Shown here one piece after another: positions 33,874 to 43,002 of a stretch of DNA of 64,000 nt. Positions within the stretch are counted from its first letter, which is position 1. The number at the start of each line of letters is the position of its first letter. The notes beneath the pieces are model-generated. The model made no database searches and was not told the origin of the DNA. It worked only from the letters and a program-made list of their open reading frames with translations. This DNA is from Rheinheimera texasensis DSM 17496. GTDB taxonomy: Bacteria > Pseudomonadota > Gammaproteobacteria > Enterobacterales > Alteromonadaceae. A program made the translations under genes and the position numbers. The stretch is from assembly GCF_000711985.1 (NCBI RefSeq), contig NZ_KL544006.1, positions 304,179 to 368,178 of the forward strand, given 5' to 3'.

Positions 33874-34265
33874 TGATGCAGAACATCCGCGCCCTTGCCT
33901 TCACCACCTTCTTTACCGTCAGCGCCATAAGACAACATGTTGTATGGCTTCTCGCCAGCCGGTGTTGCGCTGTAAACATACGGATTCCCCCATGGGTCCA
34001 GCGGCAGGTCTTTAGGTAAATATGGGCCGTCCCAGCCTTTTTTATCTGACTTCAGCAGTTCATTCAGATTATCCGGGTAAGAACCTACATCCAGCCGAAA
34101 GGTATCGAGGGAAGTTTCGAGCATTTTCATCTGAGTCTGGGCAATCTTAATTTTCGATGATTCTTCTTTGCCAAACATCTTCGGTGCGACCAGCGACGCA
34201 AGTAACCCAAGGATAACAATCACAATTAACAATTCGATGAGAGTAAAACCAGCTCTATTTTTCAT
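33870..34265 (-). CDS. gspG: Major pseudopilin GspG
   Basis: Protein of 131 residues from ATG 34265 (MKNRAGFTLIELLIVIVILG); the frame upstream to 34349 is not pseudopilin-like. The prepilin site is Gly-Phe with Glu at +5. The GspG domain shows DLPLDPWGNPYVY, the conserved Trp-Gly-Asn-Pro-Tyr loop that binds calcium in classical GspG. It opens the cluster, whereas gspG normally follows gspF. No prepilin peptidase or GspN gene is in the window. Confidence 0.93.
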   Translation of the reverse strand: MKNRAGFTLIELLIVIVILGLLASLVAPKMFGKEESSKIKIAQTQMKMLETSLDTFRLDVGSYPDNLNELLKSDKKGWDGPYLPKDLPLDPWGNPYVYSATPAGEKPYNMLSYGADGKEGGEGKGADVLHQ

Positions 34266-34627
34266 TACACTTATTGCCTCAGATAAAAAGTTGTATACAA
34301 CGACGTATAGCTCAGTCCGAAAAAGCGTCCCGACGGAGTTTATTGTCATCCGCTCACACAGCGCCAGTTAATACCTTAAACAACAGCGACTTGCGGATGC
34401 AACGCGGTAAACATCACCAGCACAGTCTGCCGGTTTGGCAGCTGTCAGGCCTGACAACTGCTGCCTTTATGCTTGTCTCTATAACCAAATCCACTGGTGG
34501 CCCCAGGTGCTGCACACCGTCGCCGCATTCTACAAGCTTGCCACTTTTTGGCAACCGAATCCATGTCAGGAACTGTGTCTGGCTCGGAACCGGAGGCCAA
34601 AAGGAATATCGTTTTCAGCGCAAATTG
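34266..34627. other. 362-bp intergenic region upstream of gspG
   Basis: No gene is evident. It contains a perfect 14-bp palindrome TGTCAGGCCTGACA (34443-34456) and a 12-bp palindrome GTTGTATACAAC (34290-34301) 25 bases upstream of gspG. No convincing sigma-70 promoter was found on the minus strand. The region separates the polysaccharide genes from the secretion cluster and is the likely place for gsp regulation. Confidence 0.5.
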
Positions 34628-35476
34628 TTAAACCTGCCGGCCAGCTAAGCGCAATAATGTCGTCTTGACTGCGAGAGGCCACAAAGTCAGAGGGCATTCC
34701 AGCAGGATTTGCCCAAAACTAACTGGCCCGGCATACAATTTCGCATAAAACAATTGTGCTTTGCGCTGCGTTGGCGTCAGCAATGACTGATGTTTCTGTA
34801 CAAACATCATTTGACCTTGCTGTCGCTTCACACTGGTTGAGATCCGTGGTGTTTCGTGGTCCAAATGCACTAAATAGTTCTGAAGCGGCAAACGATAGCC
34901 CTGCAGCCCCTGAATACAAAGCCTGACCCACATGTCATAGTCCTGACAGGCTGGCATTGCGGGGTCAAAACCACCCGCAGCCCGCAGCAATTCAGTTCTG
35001 ATGAAAATTTGATTACCAACGACATTTTTCATCAGCAGCACAGGCAAGTCAAAAATCAGCGCACCTTTCAGACCGCTCAGGATTTGGCCAGTCCGTAATT
35101 GGTAGCGGTAGCCGGAACAGAAAAAACCAGCCGACTGATGCTCTTTAGCCGCAGCTACAAAAGCACTGATACGACCTGGTAAAAATTCATCGTCATCGTC
35201 AAGTCCAGTGATAAATTCGCCCTGAGCTTTGGTGATGGCCAGATTTCGAGCAACCGGTGCACCAAGGCTTTGCTCATGGCGAAACCAACGAACCCGCGGG
35301 TCGTTTTTGCAACAAGCTTGTACTTTTTCAGCGGTGATATTCTCTGACCCATCATCCACCACCAACACTTCCAGCGACGGATAATCCTGTTGCAACACTG
35401 ACTTTAAGGCTCTCTCAAACAAATCTGCTCTGTTGCAAGTAGGCAGGTATACAGAGACTAACGGGAATTCAGGCAT
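34628..35476 (-). CDS. GT2 family glycosyltransferase
   Basis: Protein of 282 residues with a GT-A fold. The N-terminus VSVYLPTCNRADLFERALKSVLQQDYP, nucleotide-binding VVDDGS and the GLDDDDEFLPGR metal-binding motif are typical of GT2. It has no membrane segment and so would act at the cytoplasmic face. The sugar is unknown. It overlaps the upstream GT2 gene by eight bases and ends the polysaccharide block before the secretion cluster. Confidence 0.88.
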   Translation of the reverse strand: MPEFPLVSVYLPTCNRADLFERALKSVLQQDYPSLEVLVVDDGSENITAEKVQACCKNDPRVRWFRHEQSLGAPVARNLAITKAQGEFITGLDDDDEFLPGRISAFVAAAKEHQSAGFFCSGYRYQLRTGQILSGLKGALIFDLPVLLMKNVVGNQIFIRTELLRAAGGFDPAMPACQDYDMWVRLCIQGLQGYRLPLQNYLVHLDHETPRISTSVKRQQGQMMFVQKHQSLLTPTQRKAQLFYAKLYAGPVSFGQILLECPLTLWPLAVKTTLLRLAGRQV

Positions 35477-36443
35477 CGGGTCTTCCCATAGTTGCAGAAG
35501 TTAAGCGGTCGCGTAATAGTTTCAATGAAGCAAACACTGTTGCCGGAAAATAGCTGGCAAGCAGCAACGCAGAAGCAGTAAGTGGATAGCGGCGCCACAA
35601 CAATTTCACATAACCTCTGGTCACAGCTTTTCTGCCAAATCTCAATGCACCCAATGCTGCGATGGAAGTGTTGTACCAGACAAATCTGTCGACTAACTGG
35701 ATCTGTCTGTGTGTTAGTCCATTTGTCCAGCGTCGGTCTCGTAAAAACACCACACTGTGCCAGGCGAGACTCTGGTTGACTACATGAATGGTCCTGTTTT
35801 CAGCGTCCTGGAAGACTGTAGCGGCGGGTTTACTGCAATGCATCACTGCGCCTTTCAAGGCTAGTTGCATCCACAGATAAATATCCTCGCCAATTTTTAC
35901 CCCTGCAGGAAATCCGCCGACTTGCCAAAACATATGTTTGCCAATCACGGTGCCGGACGTATGAATGAAAAATCTGTTGTGCCGGTAAGCGCTGAAAAAA
36001 TCCGGAACTTCCCCCGCGAAATCTTCAGCAAATGTGCTTTTCGCTAACATAGTTTCACCGTGCTGTCCGACCAACTGATAGCGGCAGCAATACAAAGCCG
36101 CTCCAGGTTTAAGCGTTATTAGCTGGATTATCTGCTGTAAAAAATCAGGTTCGAGCCGATCATCGGCATCGAGGAAACACAGATAGTCCCCGCTGGCCTC
36201 TGACGCTCCGCGGTTCCGGGCAATTGCAACCCCTTGATTGCTTTGCTGGATACGTTTTATCCGATGATCATCAAACTGTGCACAACTTGACCAGCTGTTA
36301 TCGGTAGAACCATCGTCAACCAGGATCAATTCAAAATTGTCATGACTTTGGCGCAACACAGAGTCAATGGCACGGCTGACAGAAAGTTCTTTGTTGTATA
36401 CCGGAATAATGATTGAAAAAAAAACGTATGGGGCATTGCTCAT
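35469..36443 (-). CDS. GT2 family glycosyltransferase
   Basis: Protein of 324 residues from ATG 36443, which overlaps the stop of the WecA-like gene (ATGA); the frame continues to 36497 inside that gene. FSIIIPVYNKELSVSRAIDSVL, LVDDGSTDNSW and FLDADDRLEPDFL mark a GT2 enzyme. A hydrophobic C-terminal stretch (ASALLLASYFPATVFASL) may bind the membrane. Probably adds one sugar of the repeat unit built on the lipid started by the neighbouring transferase. Confidence 0.87.
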   Translation of the reverse strand: MSNAPYVFFSIIIPVYNKELSVSRAIDSVLRQSHDNFELILVDDGSTDNSWSSCAQFDDHRIKRIQQSNQGVAIARNRGASEASGDYLCFLDADDRLEPDFLQQIIQLITLKPGAALYCCRYQLVGQHGETMLAKSTFAEDFAGEVPDFFSAYRHNRFFIHTSGTVIGKHMFWQVGGFPAGVKIGEDIYLWMQLALKGAVMHCSKPAATVFQDAENRTIHVVNQSLAWHSVVFLRDRRWTNGLTHRQIQLVDRFVWYNTSIAALGALRFGRKAVTRGYVKLLWRRYPLTASALLLASYFPATVFASLKLLRDRLTSATMGRPDA

Positions 36444-37438
36444 CTGGAGTTCGCTTCGTTGCATGGTATTAACTGACCGGCACGTAGCCAAACACACACC
36501 ACAATCATCGGCCCCCAGGCGAAAATGAGAGCGATATGCTTATCAAGAAGGCCCATTTCGACAGCAAGCAACATTGGCGCCAGCCAGCATAAATTATACC
36601 CGGCGACTAAAAAACTAACTTTCTTGTGACTTTGCCACCTGCGACTCAGCTTCTGATATGCATGAAGGTTGTGTGCAGTCCATATTTTTTGACCGGTCAT
36701 GAGACGTACGAGTAGCGTCCAGCTGGTATCAACAATAAATACCGCCATTAAAATAAGCCAGTACCAAAAAAATTCAGCTGACAGTTGCGAACTTTTAATG
36801 ACAAAGATAACAAAAATTGTGCCTAAAGCCGCGCTGCCGGAATCTCCCATAAATATGCGGCAAACCGGGAAGTTCCAATATAAAAAACCTGAAACACAGG
36901 CAGCAAGGCCAACTAAAAGCCATGCAAGCTGTATTTGACCATGCCAAAACAACACGATAGCCATAACCAAGCTCACACTGATCGCCTGTATTGAAGCAAT
37001 GCCATCAATGCCGTCCATAAAATTATAGAGATTTATCAGCCACACTGCGGCCAGAATGGAACCTGCAACGAAGAAGCCCGCCCCAGTCTCTGCTGTGCTG
37101 GCTGGTAAAATTAGCAGCGTAGCAGTCACCAGCTGCACGAAAAGTCGACTAAGTGCTGAAACCCCACGCAAATCGTCGATGAACCCGACGAGCATGATGA
37201 TGAGTATCGAAAAGTAACCGAGTTCAGTGAACACGACGGTTTGGCTGATGTTTTGCTCAGCCCAAATGAAAATTAAAAAGATACTGACAAATACCATCCC
37301 ACCGCCACGCACCGTCGGTTGGGAGTGACTGCTGCGTGCAACAGGTATGTCCTGCAGGAATCGTTGGCCGGCTAGCCTGATCCACAACCAGGTCCCGACA
37401 AAGGACGTGAACAACGCCAGCAGACAAAGCAACATCAT
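36440..37438 (-). CDS. WecA/WbpL-like polyprenyl-phosphate sugar-1-phosphate transferase
   Basis: Polytopic membrane protein of 332 residues from ATG 37438, which overlaps the epimerase stop (ATGA). MraY/WecA-family motifs are visible: a DDLRG-type aspartate motif in the second cytoplasmic loop, NFMDGIDGI, and GDSGSAALG. It transfers a HexNAc-1-phosphate onto undecaprenyl phosphate to start a glycan. Pairing with the adjacent WbpV-like gene follows the Pseudomonas wbpV-wbpL arrangement for QuiNAc or FucNAc. A second, unrelated initiating transferase is encoded at 46009-46602. Confidence 0.86.
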   Translation of the reverse strand: MMLLCLLALFTSFVGTWLWIRLAGQRFLQDIPVARSSHSQPTVRGGGMVFVSIFLIFIWAEQNISQTVVFTELGYFSILIIMLVGFIDDLRGVSALSRLFVQLVTATLLILPASTAETGAGFFVAGSILAAVWLINLYNFMDGIDGIASIQAISVSLVMAIVLFWHGQIQLAWLLVGLAACVSGFLYWNFPVCRIFMGDSGSAALGTIFVIFVIKSSQLSAEFFWYWLILMAVFIVDTSWTLLVRLMTGQKIWTAHNLHAYQKLSRRWQSHKKVSFLVAGYNLCWLAPMLLAVEMGLLDKHIALIFAWGPMIVVCVWLRAGQLIPCNEANSR

Positions 37439-38391
37439 GTGCGACGGGATCCTTGATAGTCTGAACCAACTTTGCGAATGATTTCTTCCACAGTCTGTGG
37501 AGGCCGCCAATTGATCAAGTCAAACAACTGAGTACTGTTTGCTTCTAATGTCAGACATAATTTTTTGTACATTTTTTTCTGTCCCACGCAACTGAGGAAC
37601 AGCTTCAGCATCCAGGCAGGTACATAAAACAGCCGGGATTTTTTGCCCATGCCAGCTGACAAATGACTTAACAGGCTGGCTAAGGTCACCGCATCTTGTT
37701 CAGCGGCAATCAGGGTGTAATCGCCTTGCAAAGGGGATTGAATCAGCCTGTGCATAATTTGCTTTAAAGTCTCAATACCTAAAAACGACTTGCGATTATG
37801 CAGTCCGGCAAATGGCAGCGGAATACCAAGCGCAACCAGACGTAACAGTTTGCCAAAATTGCCCGGCGCATTAGCGCCATAAACCAGAGGCAGGCGCAGA
37901 ATCGTGCAGCTGAAACGGCGGTTCGGCACACTCAATAATGCCAGTTCTGCCGCAAGTTTAGACTCAGCATAAGGATGATCAGGATGTAGCGCGCTGTCAG
38001 GGGCCACTATCTCCTTACGACTGCTGCCATAGACCCCGATAGAACTGATAAAAATGAAATTGCCAATTCGTCTTTGGGCACCTGCCTGTGCGATGGCGCG
38101 GGTTGTCGCGACATTGGCTTCAAAAAAGCCTTCCACTTGTGTTTCAGCCGGCAAATCACGATGGGCCAGTCCAGCCAGATGGATCACAATATCGTCCGGC
38201 TGTAACAGCTGGAGCCAGGCCGCCTCATCACGAAAATCCGCAATGACCTGCATATCGACTGAATCAGGTAAAGGCCAGCTTAATGGCCGGCGAACAACGA
38301 CCAGCAAAGAGACGTCAACCTGCGCGGCCAGAAATTCAACCAGATGCCGGCCAATAAAACCACTGGCTCCGGTCAAGACAACTCTGTTCAT
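37435..38391 (-). CDS. WbpV-like NAD-dependent epimerase/4-ketoreductase
   Basis: Extended SDR of 318 residues. The Rossmann motif GASGFIGRHLVEFL, the Ser of ISSIGVYG and YAESK form the SDR active site. Related proteins next to a WbpL-type transferase reduce UDP-4-keto-6-deoxy-HexNAc to UDP-QuiNAc or UDP-FucNAc. The keto sugar could come from the CapD/WbpM-like enzyme at 17922-19880. It overlaps both neighbours by four bases. Confidence 0.82.
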   Translation of the reverse strand: MNRVVLTGASGFIGRHLVEFLAAQVDVSLLVVVRRPLSWPLPDSVDMQVIADFRDEAAWLQLLQPDDIVIHLAGLAHRDLPAETQVEGFFEANVATTRAIAQAGAQRRIGNFIFISSIGVYGSSRKEIVAPDSALHPDHPYAESKLAAELALLSVPNRRFSCTILRLPLVYGANAPGNFGKLLRLVALGIPLPFAGLHNRKSFLGIETLKQIMHRLIQSPLQGDYTLIAAEQDAVTLASLLSHLSAGMGKKSRLFYVPAWMLKLFLSCVGQKKMYKKLCLTLEANSTQLFDLINWRPPQTVEEIIRKVGSDYQGSRRT

Positions 38392-39482
38392 GCGGCCTCC
38401 AGCAGTTGAAGGTACAGATTAAATAACTGGTCGCCATTTTGCTGCAAAGTAAAATCCTGCAGATAACGTTCCCGGGCTTTTGTCCCCATCCGGCGGCGAA
38501 TCGACGAATCGTTGATTAGCGCCGCGAGACGTTGACTCAGGCTGGCCGTCGACTGCGGCTCCACCAGATAGCCATTGACACCCTCTTCGACCAGCTCCGC
38601 CATGCCACCCACATTGGTCGCTACCACCGGCAGACCGGAACGCATCGCTTCGATTACACTGACCGGCAAACTTTCACTTTTGCTACTTAAAACGAAGACG
38701 TCAGACTGCGCCAGCAACTCGGGCACGTCAGCACGCTCACCAAGAAATTCAACCTGCGTCAGCCCCAGCGCTGAAGCTAATTGCCGGCACGGTTCTAACA
38801 TCGGGCCACTGCCAACCAGCTTTAAATGCCAATGCCCGGCAGGTAGTTGCGCCAGCGCATTTAATAAAGTTGCCTGATCTTTCGGCTGTTCAAATCGGGC
38901 CACAGAAATCAGCCGGCAGATTGCCGAGTCAGCTCTTAGACCTGTAGCAGGCAAGTCGGCGATACCGTTGTGAACTAAATGCACTTGTGTTGGGCTGGCG
39001 CCGAGGATGTCCACAGCGATCCGGATATCGCGCTGACACACCAACACCAACAAGTCGGTCAGCGGTAGCAGCGCCCGTTCAAACCGCTGAAACCAACGCG
39101 CCATGGCCCCCTGGTACATACTAAACGACCACCCGTGCACTGAATACACCACCGGGAGCTGGTGGAACCTGGCAACAATGCGCCCGAGGATCCCGGCTTT
39201 CGCTGAATGCAGGTGCACTAAGTCAGGCTTTATCTGACGCAAAAGCCGGCTCAGCCGGAACAAACAACGCAGATCGTGCCAAGGGGATATTTGGCGCAAC
39301 AGCATAGGCTCCACAATAGTAGTCAGGCCGCGTTGCTGCGCCAGCTGCGCCACAATGTCACCCGGCCCTAATAAAATCGTGACATCACAACCGCGGCGTT
39401 GCATGTCTTCGGCCAGTTCCAGTACATGCATACTGGCACCGCCTATCACATCACCCCGGGTGACCACGTAAAGAATTTTCAT
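38388..39482 (-). CDS. GT4 family glycosyltransferase
   Basis: Protein of 364 residues with a GT-B fold. N-terminal VVTRGDVIGGASMHVLELA is acceptor-side. The C-terminal donor domain shows VARFEQPKD, VLSSKSESLPVSVIEAM and GLPVVATNVGGMAELV, the conserved EX7E region of retaining GT4 enzymes. Sugar specificity cannot be told. It is co-translated with the WbpV-like gene. Confidence 0.88.
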   Translation of the reverse strand: MKILYVVTRGDVIGGASMHVLELAEDMQRRGCDVTILLGPGDIVAQLAQQRGLTTIVEPMLLRQISPWHDLRCLFRLSRLLRQIKPDLVHLHSAKAGILGRIVARFHQLPVVYSVHGWSFSMYQGAMARWFQRFERALLPLTDLLVLVCQRDIRIAVDILGASPTQVHLVHNGIADLPATGLRADSAICRLISVARFEQPKDQATLLNALAQLPAGHWHLKLVGSGPMLEPCRQLASALGLTQVEFLGERADVPELLAQSDVFVLSSKSESLPVSVIEAMRSGLPVVATNVGGMAELVEEGVNGYLVEPQSTASLSQRLAALINDSSIRRRMGTKARERYLQDFTLQQNGDQLFNLYLQLLEAA

Positions 39483-39493
39483 CCGCGACTGAC

Positions 39494-40675
39494 TCAGCGC
39501 TTAACCGAAGCTTCAGCAAGGGTTGCGCTCAACACGTCACAAGACTTCTGCATCTCCTGCGCAGTTAAAGTCGGATGAACCAGAAACATCAGGCTGGTGT
39601 CGCCTAATAAGCGGGCATTTTTTAACCGGGCTACCGGGCGCCAGGGCGTATTGTCAAAGGCTTTTTCCAGATAGACTTCTGAACAACTGCCATGATAACA
39701 AGGCACACCCGCTTCATTGATCACTCTGATCAAACGCTCACGATCCCACCCAGGAGCAAAAAACTCTGGTTGTACAAAGAAATAGTGCTTATAACCTGCG
39801 TGCTGAACATCTGCAGGAACCTGTTGTTGCCGCAGCAATGGAAACTCAGCTGCTGCTGCATTTAACTGCGTCATATGACGATTACGGGTCTCGGTCCAGC
39901 CAGCCATTCTGGCAAGCTGGATGCGGCCAATCACGGCCTGGATTTCCAGCATTCGCCAATTCGTGCCGAAACTGTCATGCACCCAACGGAATCCGGCAGC
40001 ATGTTGTTTGTGGTAAACCGAATCAAAGCTTTTACCGTGATCTTTGTACGACCACATAAAGGACCATAAATCCTTGTCATTCGTCGTCACCATGCCGCCT
40101 TCACCACCGGTCGTCATAATTTTATCCTGACAGAACGACCATGCACCGATGTGACCGATGGAACCAACAGACCGACCTTTATACTGAGCGCCATGAGCCT
40201 GCGCACAATCCTCGATGACATAAAAGCCGTGTTGCCGGGACAGTTCCATAATCGGGTCCATGTCTGCTGGCATACCTGCCAGGTGGACAACGATGACGGC
40301 TTTGGTCTTCGGCGTGATGACCGCGGCAATAGTTTCAGCAGACAGGTTTTGCGTGTTTAAATCGACATCGGCAAAAACAGGCGTGGCCCCAGCCGTAATG
40401 ACGCAGGACACAGAAGCCAGAAAAGTCCTTGGCGTCACAATCACTTCATCACCCGGACCAATATTCAGTGCTTTAAGCGCAACATCCAATGCCAGTGTGC
40501 CGTTGGCCAGTGCCACGGCGTATTGGGTTCCGGCCCAGGCTGCAAATTCTTTTTCAAATTCGCGGCATTCCTGTCCGGTCCAGTAGTTGACTTTATTACT
40601 GAGTACTACGCGGCTGACCGCATCTGCTTCTTCCTGAGTAAAGGAAGGCCACACTGAAAAAGGTGTATTTAACAT
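39494..40675 (-). CDS. DegT/DnrJ/EryC1/StrS family aminotransferase
   Basis: PLP-dependent aminotransferase of 393 residues. DCAQAHGAQYKGR and FCQDKIMTTGGEGG carry the Asp and catalytic Lys (Lys185). Most members aminate keto sugars, for example the 4-keto sugar made by CapD/WbpM-type dehydratases. Here it follows directly after a LuxC-like acyl reductase, so an aldehyde substrate is also conceivable. The next gene upstream in the transcript is 12 bases away. Confidence 0.88.
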   Translation of the reverse strand: MLNTPFSVWPSFTQEEADAVSRVVLSNKVNYWTGQECREFEKEFAAWAGTQYAVALANGTLALDVALKALNIGPGDEVIVTPRTFLASVSCVITAGATPVFADVDLNTQNLSAETIAAVITPKTKAVIVVHLAGMPADMDPIMELSRQHGFYVIEDCAQAHGAQYKGRSVGSIGHIGAWSFCQDKIMTTGGEGGMVTTNDKDLWSFMWSYKDHGKSFDSVYHKQHAAGFRWVHDSFGTNWRMLEIQAVIGRIQLARMAGWTETRNRHMTQLNAAAAEFPLLRQQQVPADVQHAGYKHYFFVQPEFFAPGWDRERLIRVINEAGVPCYHGSCSEVYLEKAFDNTPWRPVARLKNARLLGDTSLMFLVHPTLTAQEMQKSCDVLSATLAEASVKR

Positions 40676-40687
40676 GCAATTACCGTT

Positions 40688-41926
40688 TTATCTGATGGTT
40701 ACAAATCTGGACAGGCTGGCAAACAAATCCACGCCGTCCCAGATATAATCAAAATCTAGTCCTTGTCCAACCGGTACTAACCGGTCGAGCCCCGGAACCC
40801 CAGCCTGCAGCCACGTTTGCAGCTCACCGGCAGAGATCCCAAAATAAGTTAATGTTTGCACGCCTCGGTGCAGTACTGCATTTAAATCTGTCAATTGACT
40901 GACCGCAGTTTGCAGGAAAGTTCCCCGACCACAATGGTGCCGCGTTTCAATCAGACCGGCCAGTTCGGTGTTGAGTACGGTCAGGGTCATGTCTGACGAT
41001 ACGGGGCTTAACACAGACTGATAATCAATGGCATGCTCGGCCACAAAAACCAGTTTCTGCATAAAATCTGCTGCCATCAGGCCATGCGGATACTGGTTGA
41101 CAGCTGCATCGACGGCAGACCAGAACTTCGTACTGGCCTGACTAACCATATGTGTATCGCCCAACCAACAGACGGCACGGGGCGACGAACAGGCTTGCTG
41201 ACCAAACAAATAAGTGTCACTGACAAAAGCCCTGACTAATCTGGCAAACCCAGCATCATCCGCAGCAAGCACGGCTTGCACCGACAACAAAGCCAAAGAA
41301 TATTTGTTGGCGAATTTGATATCTACTGCGGTCGGCCGCACCGGTAAACTGCTGAAATGGCTGACAGTATTGTCACCGCCCCATAACATTCTGGCGTCAC
41401 ACCAGGATGACAACTGGCGGCTGATAGTGTCGTCGTGTGGATAAGTGACCACCATCAGGCTGTGGCTGACCGGATTATCCGGCAATTCTGTCAGCACCTG
41501 ATTCAGCACTTGCAGAATTAACATCTGCTGCGCCGACGATTTGGACGACAAACGCACCAGATTTTTATTCCCCATCAGCAGAGAAATCACCAGTGAGTAA
41601 ATAAAAATAGTGTCCACATTAGAGGGAGCGACATGAAAAACCAGGCCACGGGGTAACCGCACTGCGTGGTTGGTCACCGCTGTTGGCACTGCCGCTTGCT
41701 CTGCCAGCCGGCTGATATTCGCTTTGCGTAACCAATATCCCAAAGCGATCATTTCCGGATGTGCTTTAAAAGCCGGGTCCCGTAATAATTGCCGCGACAG
41801 GGTTTCAACAAACTCAAGTGCAGCCGGAGAAAATGGTGTCAGTAAGTCGCTGCGCTCCTGACAGAAAAATTCAACAGATTGCGCGGATTGCTGTGGTGCC
41901 AACAGACGGATTGCGGAAAGCGTCAT
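40688..41926 (-). CDS. LuxC-like acyl-CoA/acyl-protein reductase
   Basis: Protein of 412 residues resembling PF05893. LuxC reduces an acyl group carried as thioester to the aldehyde with NADPH. The region around the catalytic cysteine, FGQQACSSPR (Cys246), and PRGLVFHVAPSNVDTIFIYS are well conserved. The partner LuxE-like gene overlaps its start (ATGA). No luxA, luxB or luxD is nearby, so this is not a light-producing operon. In a glycan locus the aldehyde may be an intermediate for a substituent. Confidence 0.85.
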   Translation of the reverse strand: MTLSAIRLLAPQQSAQSVEFFCQERSDLLTPFSPAALEFVETLSRQLLRDPAFKAHPEMIALGYWLRKANISRLAEQAAVPTAVTNHAVRLPRGLVFHVAPSNVDTIFIYSLVISLLMGNKNLVRLSSKSSAQQMLILQVLNQVLTELPDNPVSHSLMVVTYPHDDTISRQLSSWCDARMLWGGDNTVSHFSSLPVRPTAVDIKFANKYSLALLSVQAVLAADDAGFARLVRAFVSDTYLFGQQACSSPRAVCWLGDTHMVSQASTKFWSAVDAAVNQYPHGLMAADFMQKLVFVAEHAIDYQSVLSPVSSDMTLTVLNTELAGLIETRHHCGRGTFLQTAVSQLTDLNAVLHRGVQTLTYFGISAGELQTWLQAGVPGLDRLVPVGQGLDFDYIWDGVDLFASLSRFVTIR

Positions 41927-43002
41927 GGTTTCACCTCAGCTGCATGCGTATCAGAACAGCCCCGGACTTCCGCTTTTGGTAACCGGCCATGTACATGAAA
42001 ATATTTGCCATTGAGGCCACAAGGGCAATTGTCTTCGCCAAACACTGTACCTAAATCCTCTGTCAGCAGACGATGCCCCGGATAACTGGATGGCAACACG
42101 CTGCTGACGGCAATCAATCCTTGCTGACCATCTGGCAGCTTCTGCATGGTCCGGGCATCGACAATATCAATGTCTGCATAGTCCGGAGCATGCAGATAGC
42201 CATGCGAACATTCGACAAAGATCGAACCGACCTGCTCCACCATGCCATAAAAATTATGGACGCGTTGAATGCCGCAAGTCGCAAACGCGACTTGCTTAAA
42301 CACTGAATTATCCACGGCGATATCAATTAACTTTTTCCAGCCACCGCTATGCACAAGCACAGAACCGGCTAAATCCAGCTGTTGGCCGCTTTGCTGTAAA
42401 ACCTGGAAAAAATACTGCCAGACCATAAAGGTAAAACCAAAAATAAATACGGGTTTCCCCTGATGTTTTGCAATAAACGCCTGCACCCGCTCCAGATTGA
42501 TCTGCATATCATCATCCAGTGCATAGGTGTGATCACGGCCAAAAGTCGATAAACCCAGAATGCCAGCGCCACGCGCAGAGAAAGACAGGCGATCTTTGAC
42601 TACAGACGGATGATCAATGATCAGCATTGGCAAACGCTGTACACCAAGGTAATGCTGCATGATCTTCACCAACACTTTACTCTGGTGCGCAGCAGTCTCC
42701 CGGTCCAGCGCAATACGCGAGACCTGCTGTGAGGTGGTTCCTGAAGACGTCAGAACTTTAAACACGTCTTGTTGCGCCACACTCTTGAGCTCATATTCTT
42801 TAAACAGCCGTACCGGTAAAAAGACTTGCTGGTCAAACCAACCGGCAGCAGTCTGTGAGCTGGCAATGCGTCGATACAACTCACAATGCTGCTGATGGTG
42901 TGCATCCAACGCCGCCAAATGGCTGTGCAGAACCTGTTGCTTTTCTGCCGCACCGAGACTGTACGGCGATGGTTGCTGATAAAAAAAGTCCAGATTATTC
43001 AT
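41923..43002 (-). CDS. LuxE-like acyl-protein synthetase
   Basis: Protein of 359 residues of the LuxE/PF04443 family, which activates a carboxylic acid as acyl-AMP and passes it to a cysteine for reduction by LuxC. TSSGTTSQQVSRIALDRE resembles the AMP-binding loop, and HNFYGMVEQVGSIFVEC lies in the adenylation core. It is encoded between the AMP ligase (overlap eight bases) and the LuxC-like reductase (overlap four bases). Its substrate is unknown. Confidence 0.84.
   Translation of the reverse strand: MNNLDFFYQQPSPYSLGAAEKQQVLHSHLAALDAHHQQHCELYRRIASSQTAAGWFDQQVFLPVRLFKEYELKSVAQQDVFKVLTSSGTTSQQVSRIALDRETAAHQSKVLVKIMQHYLGVQRLPMLIIDHPSVVKDRLSFSARGAGILGLSTFGRDHTYALDDDMQINLERVQAFIAKHQGKPVFIFGFTFMVWQYFFQVLQQSGQQLDLAGSVLVHSGGWKKLIDIAVDNSVFKQVAFATCGIQRVHNFYGMVEQVGSIFVECSHGYLHAPDYADIDIVDARTMQKLPDGQQGLIAVSSVLPSSYPGHRLLTEDLGTVFGEDNCPCGLNGKYFHVHGRLPKAEVRGCSDTHAAEVKP

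Noticed and set aside
24359-34265. Reading the cluster as MSHA or type IV pilus genes
   Set aside because: Homologues of GspK, GspL and GspM, a GspG with the WGNPY loop, and a single major pseudopilin fit T2SS. mshA/mshB/mshM/mshQ-type genes and PilT are absent.
40688-43002. LuxC/LuxE-like genes suggesting a bioluminescence operon
   Set aside because: No luxA, luxB, luxD or luxG homologue is nearby. The genes overlap AMP ligase and sit next to a sugar-type aminotransferase within a glycan locus.
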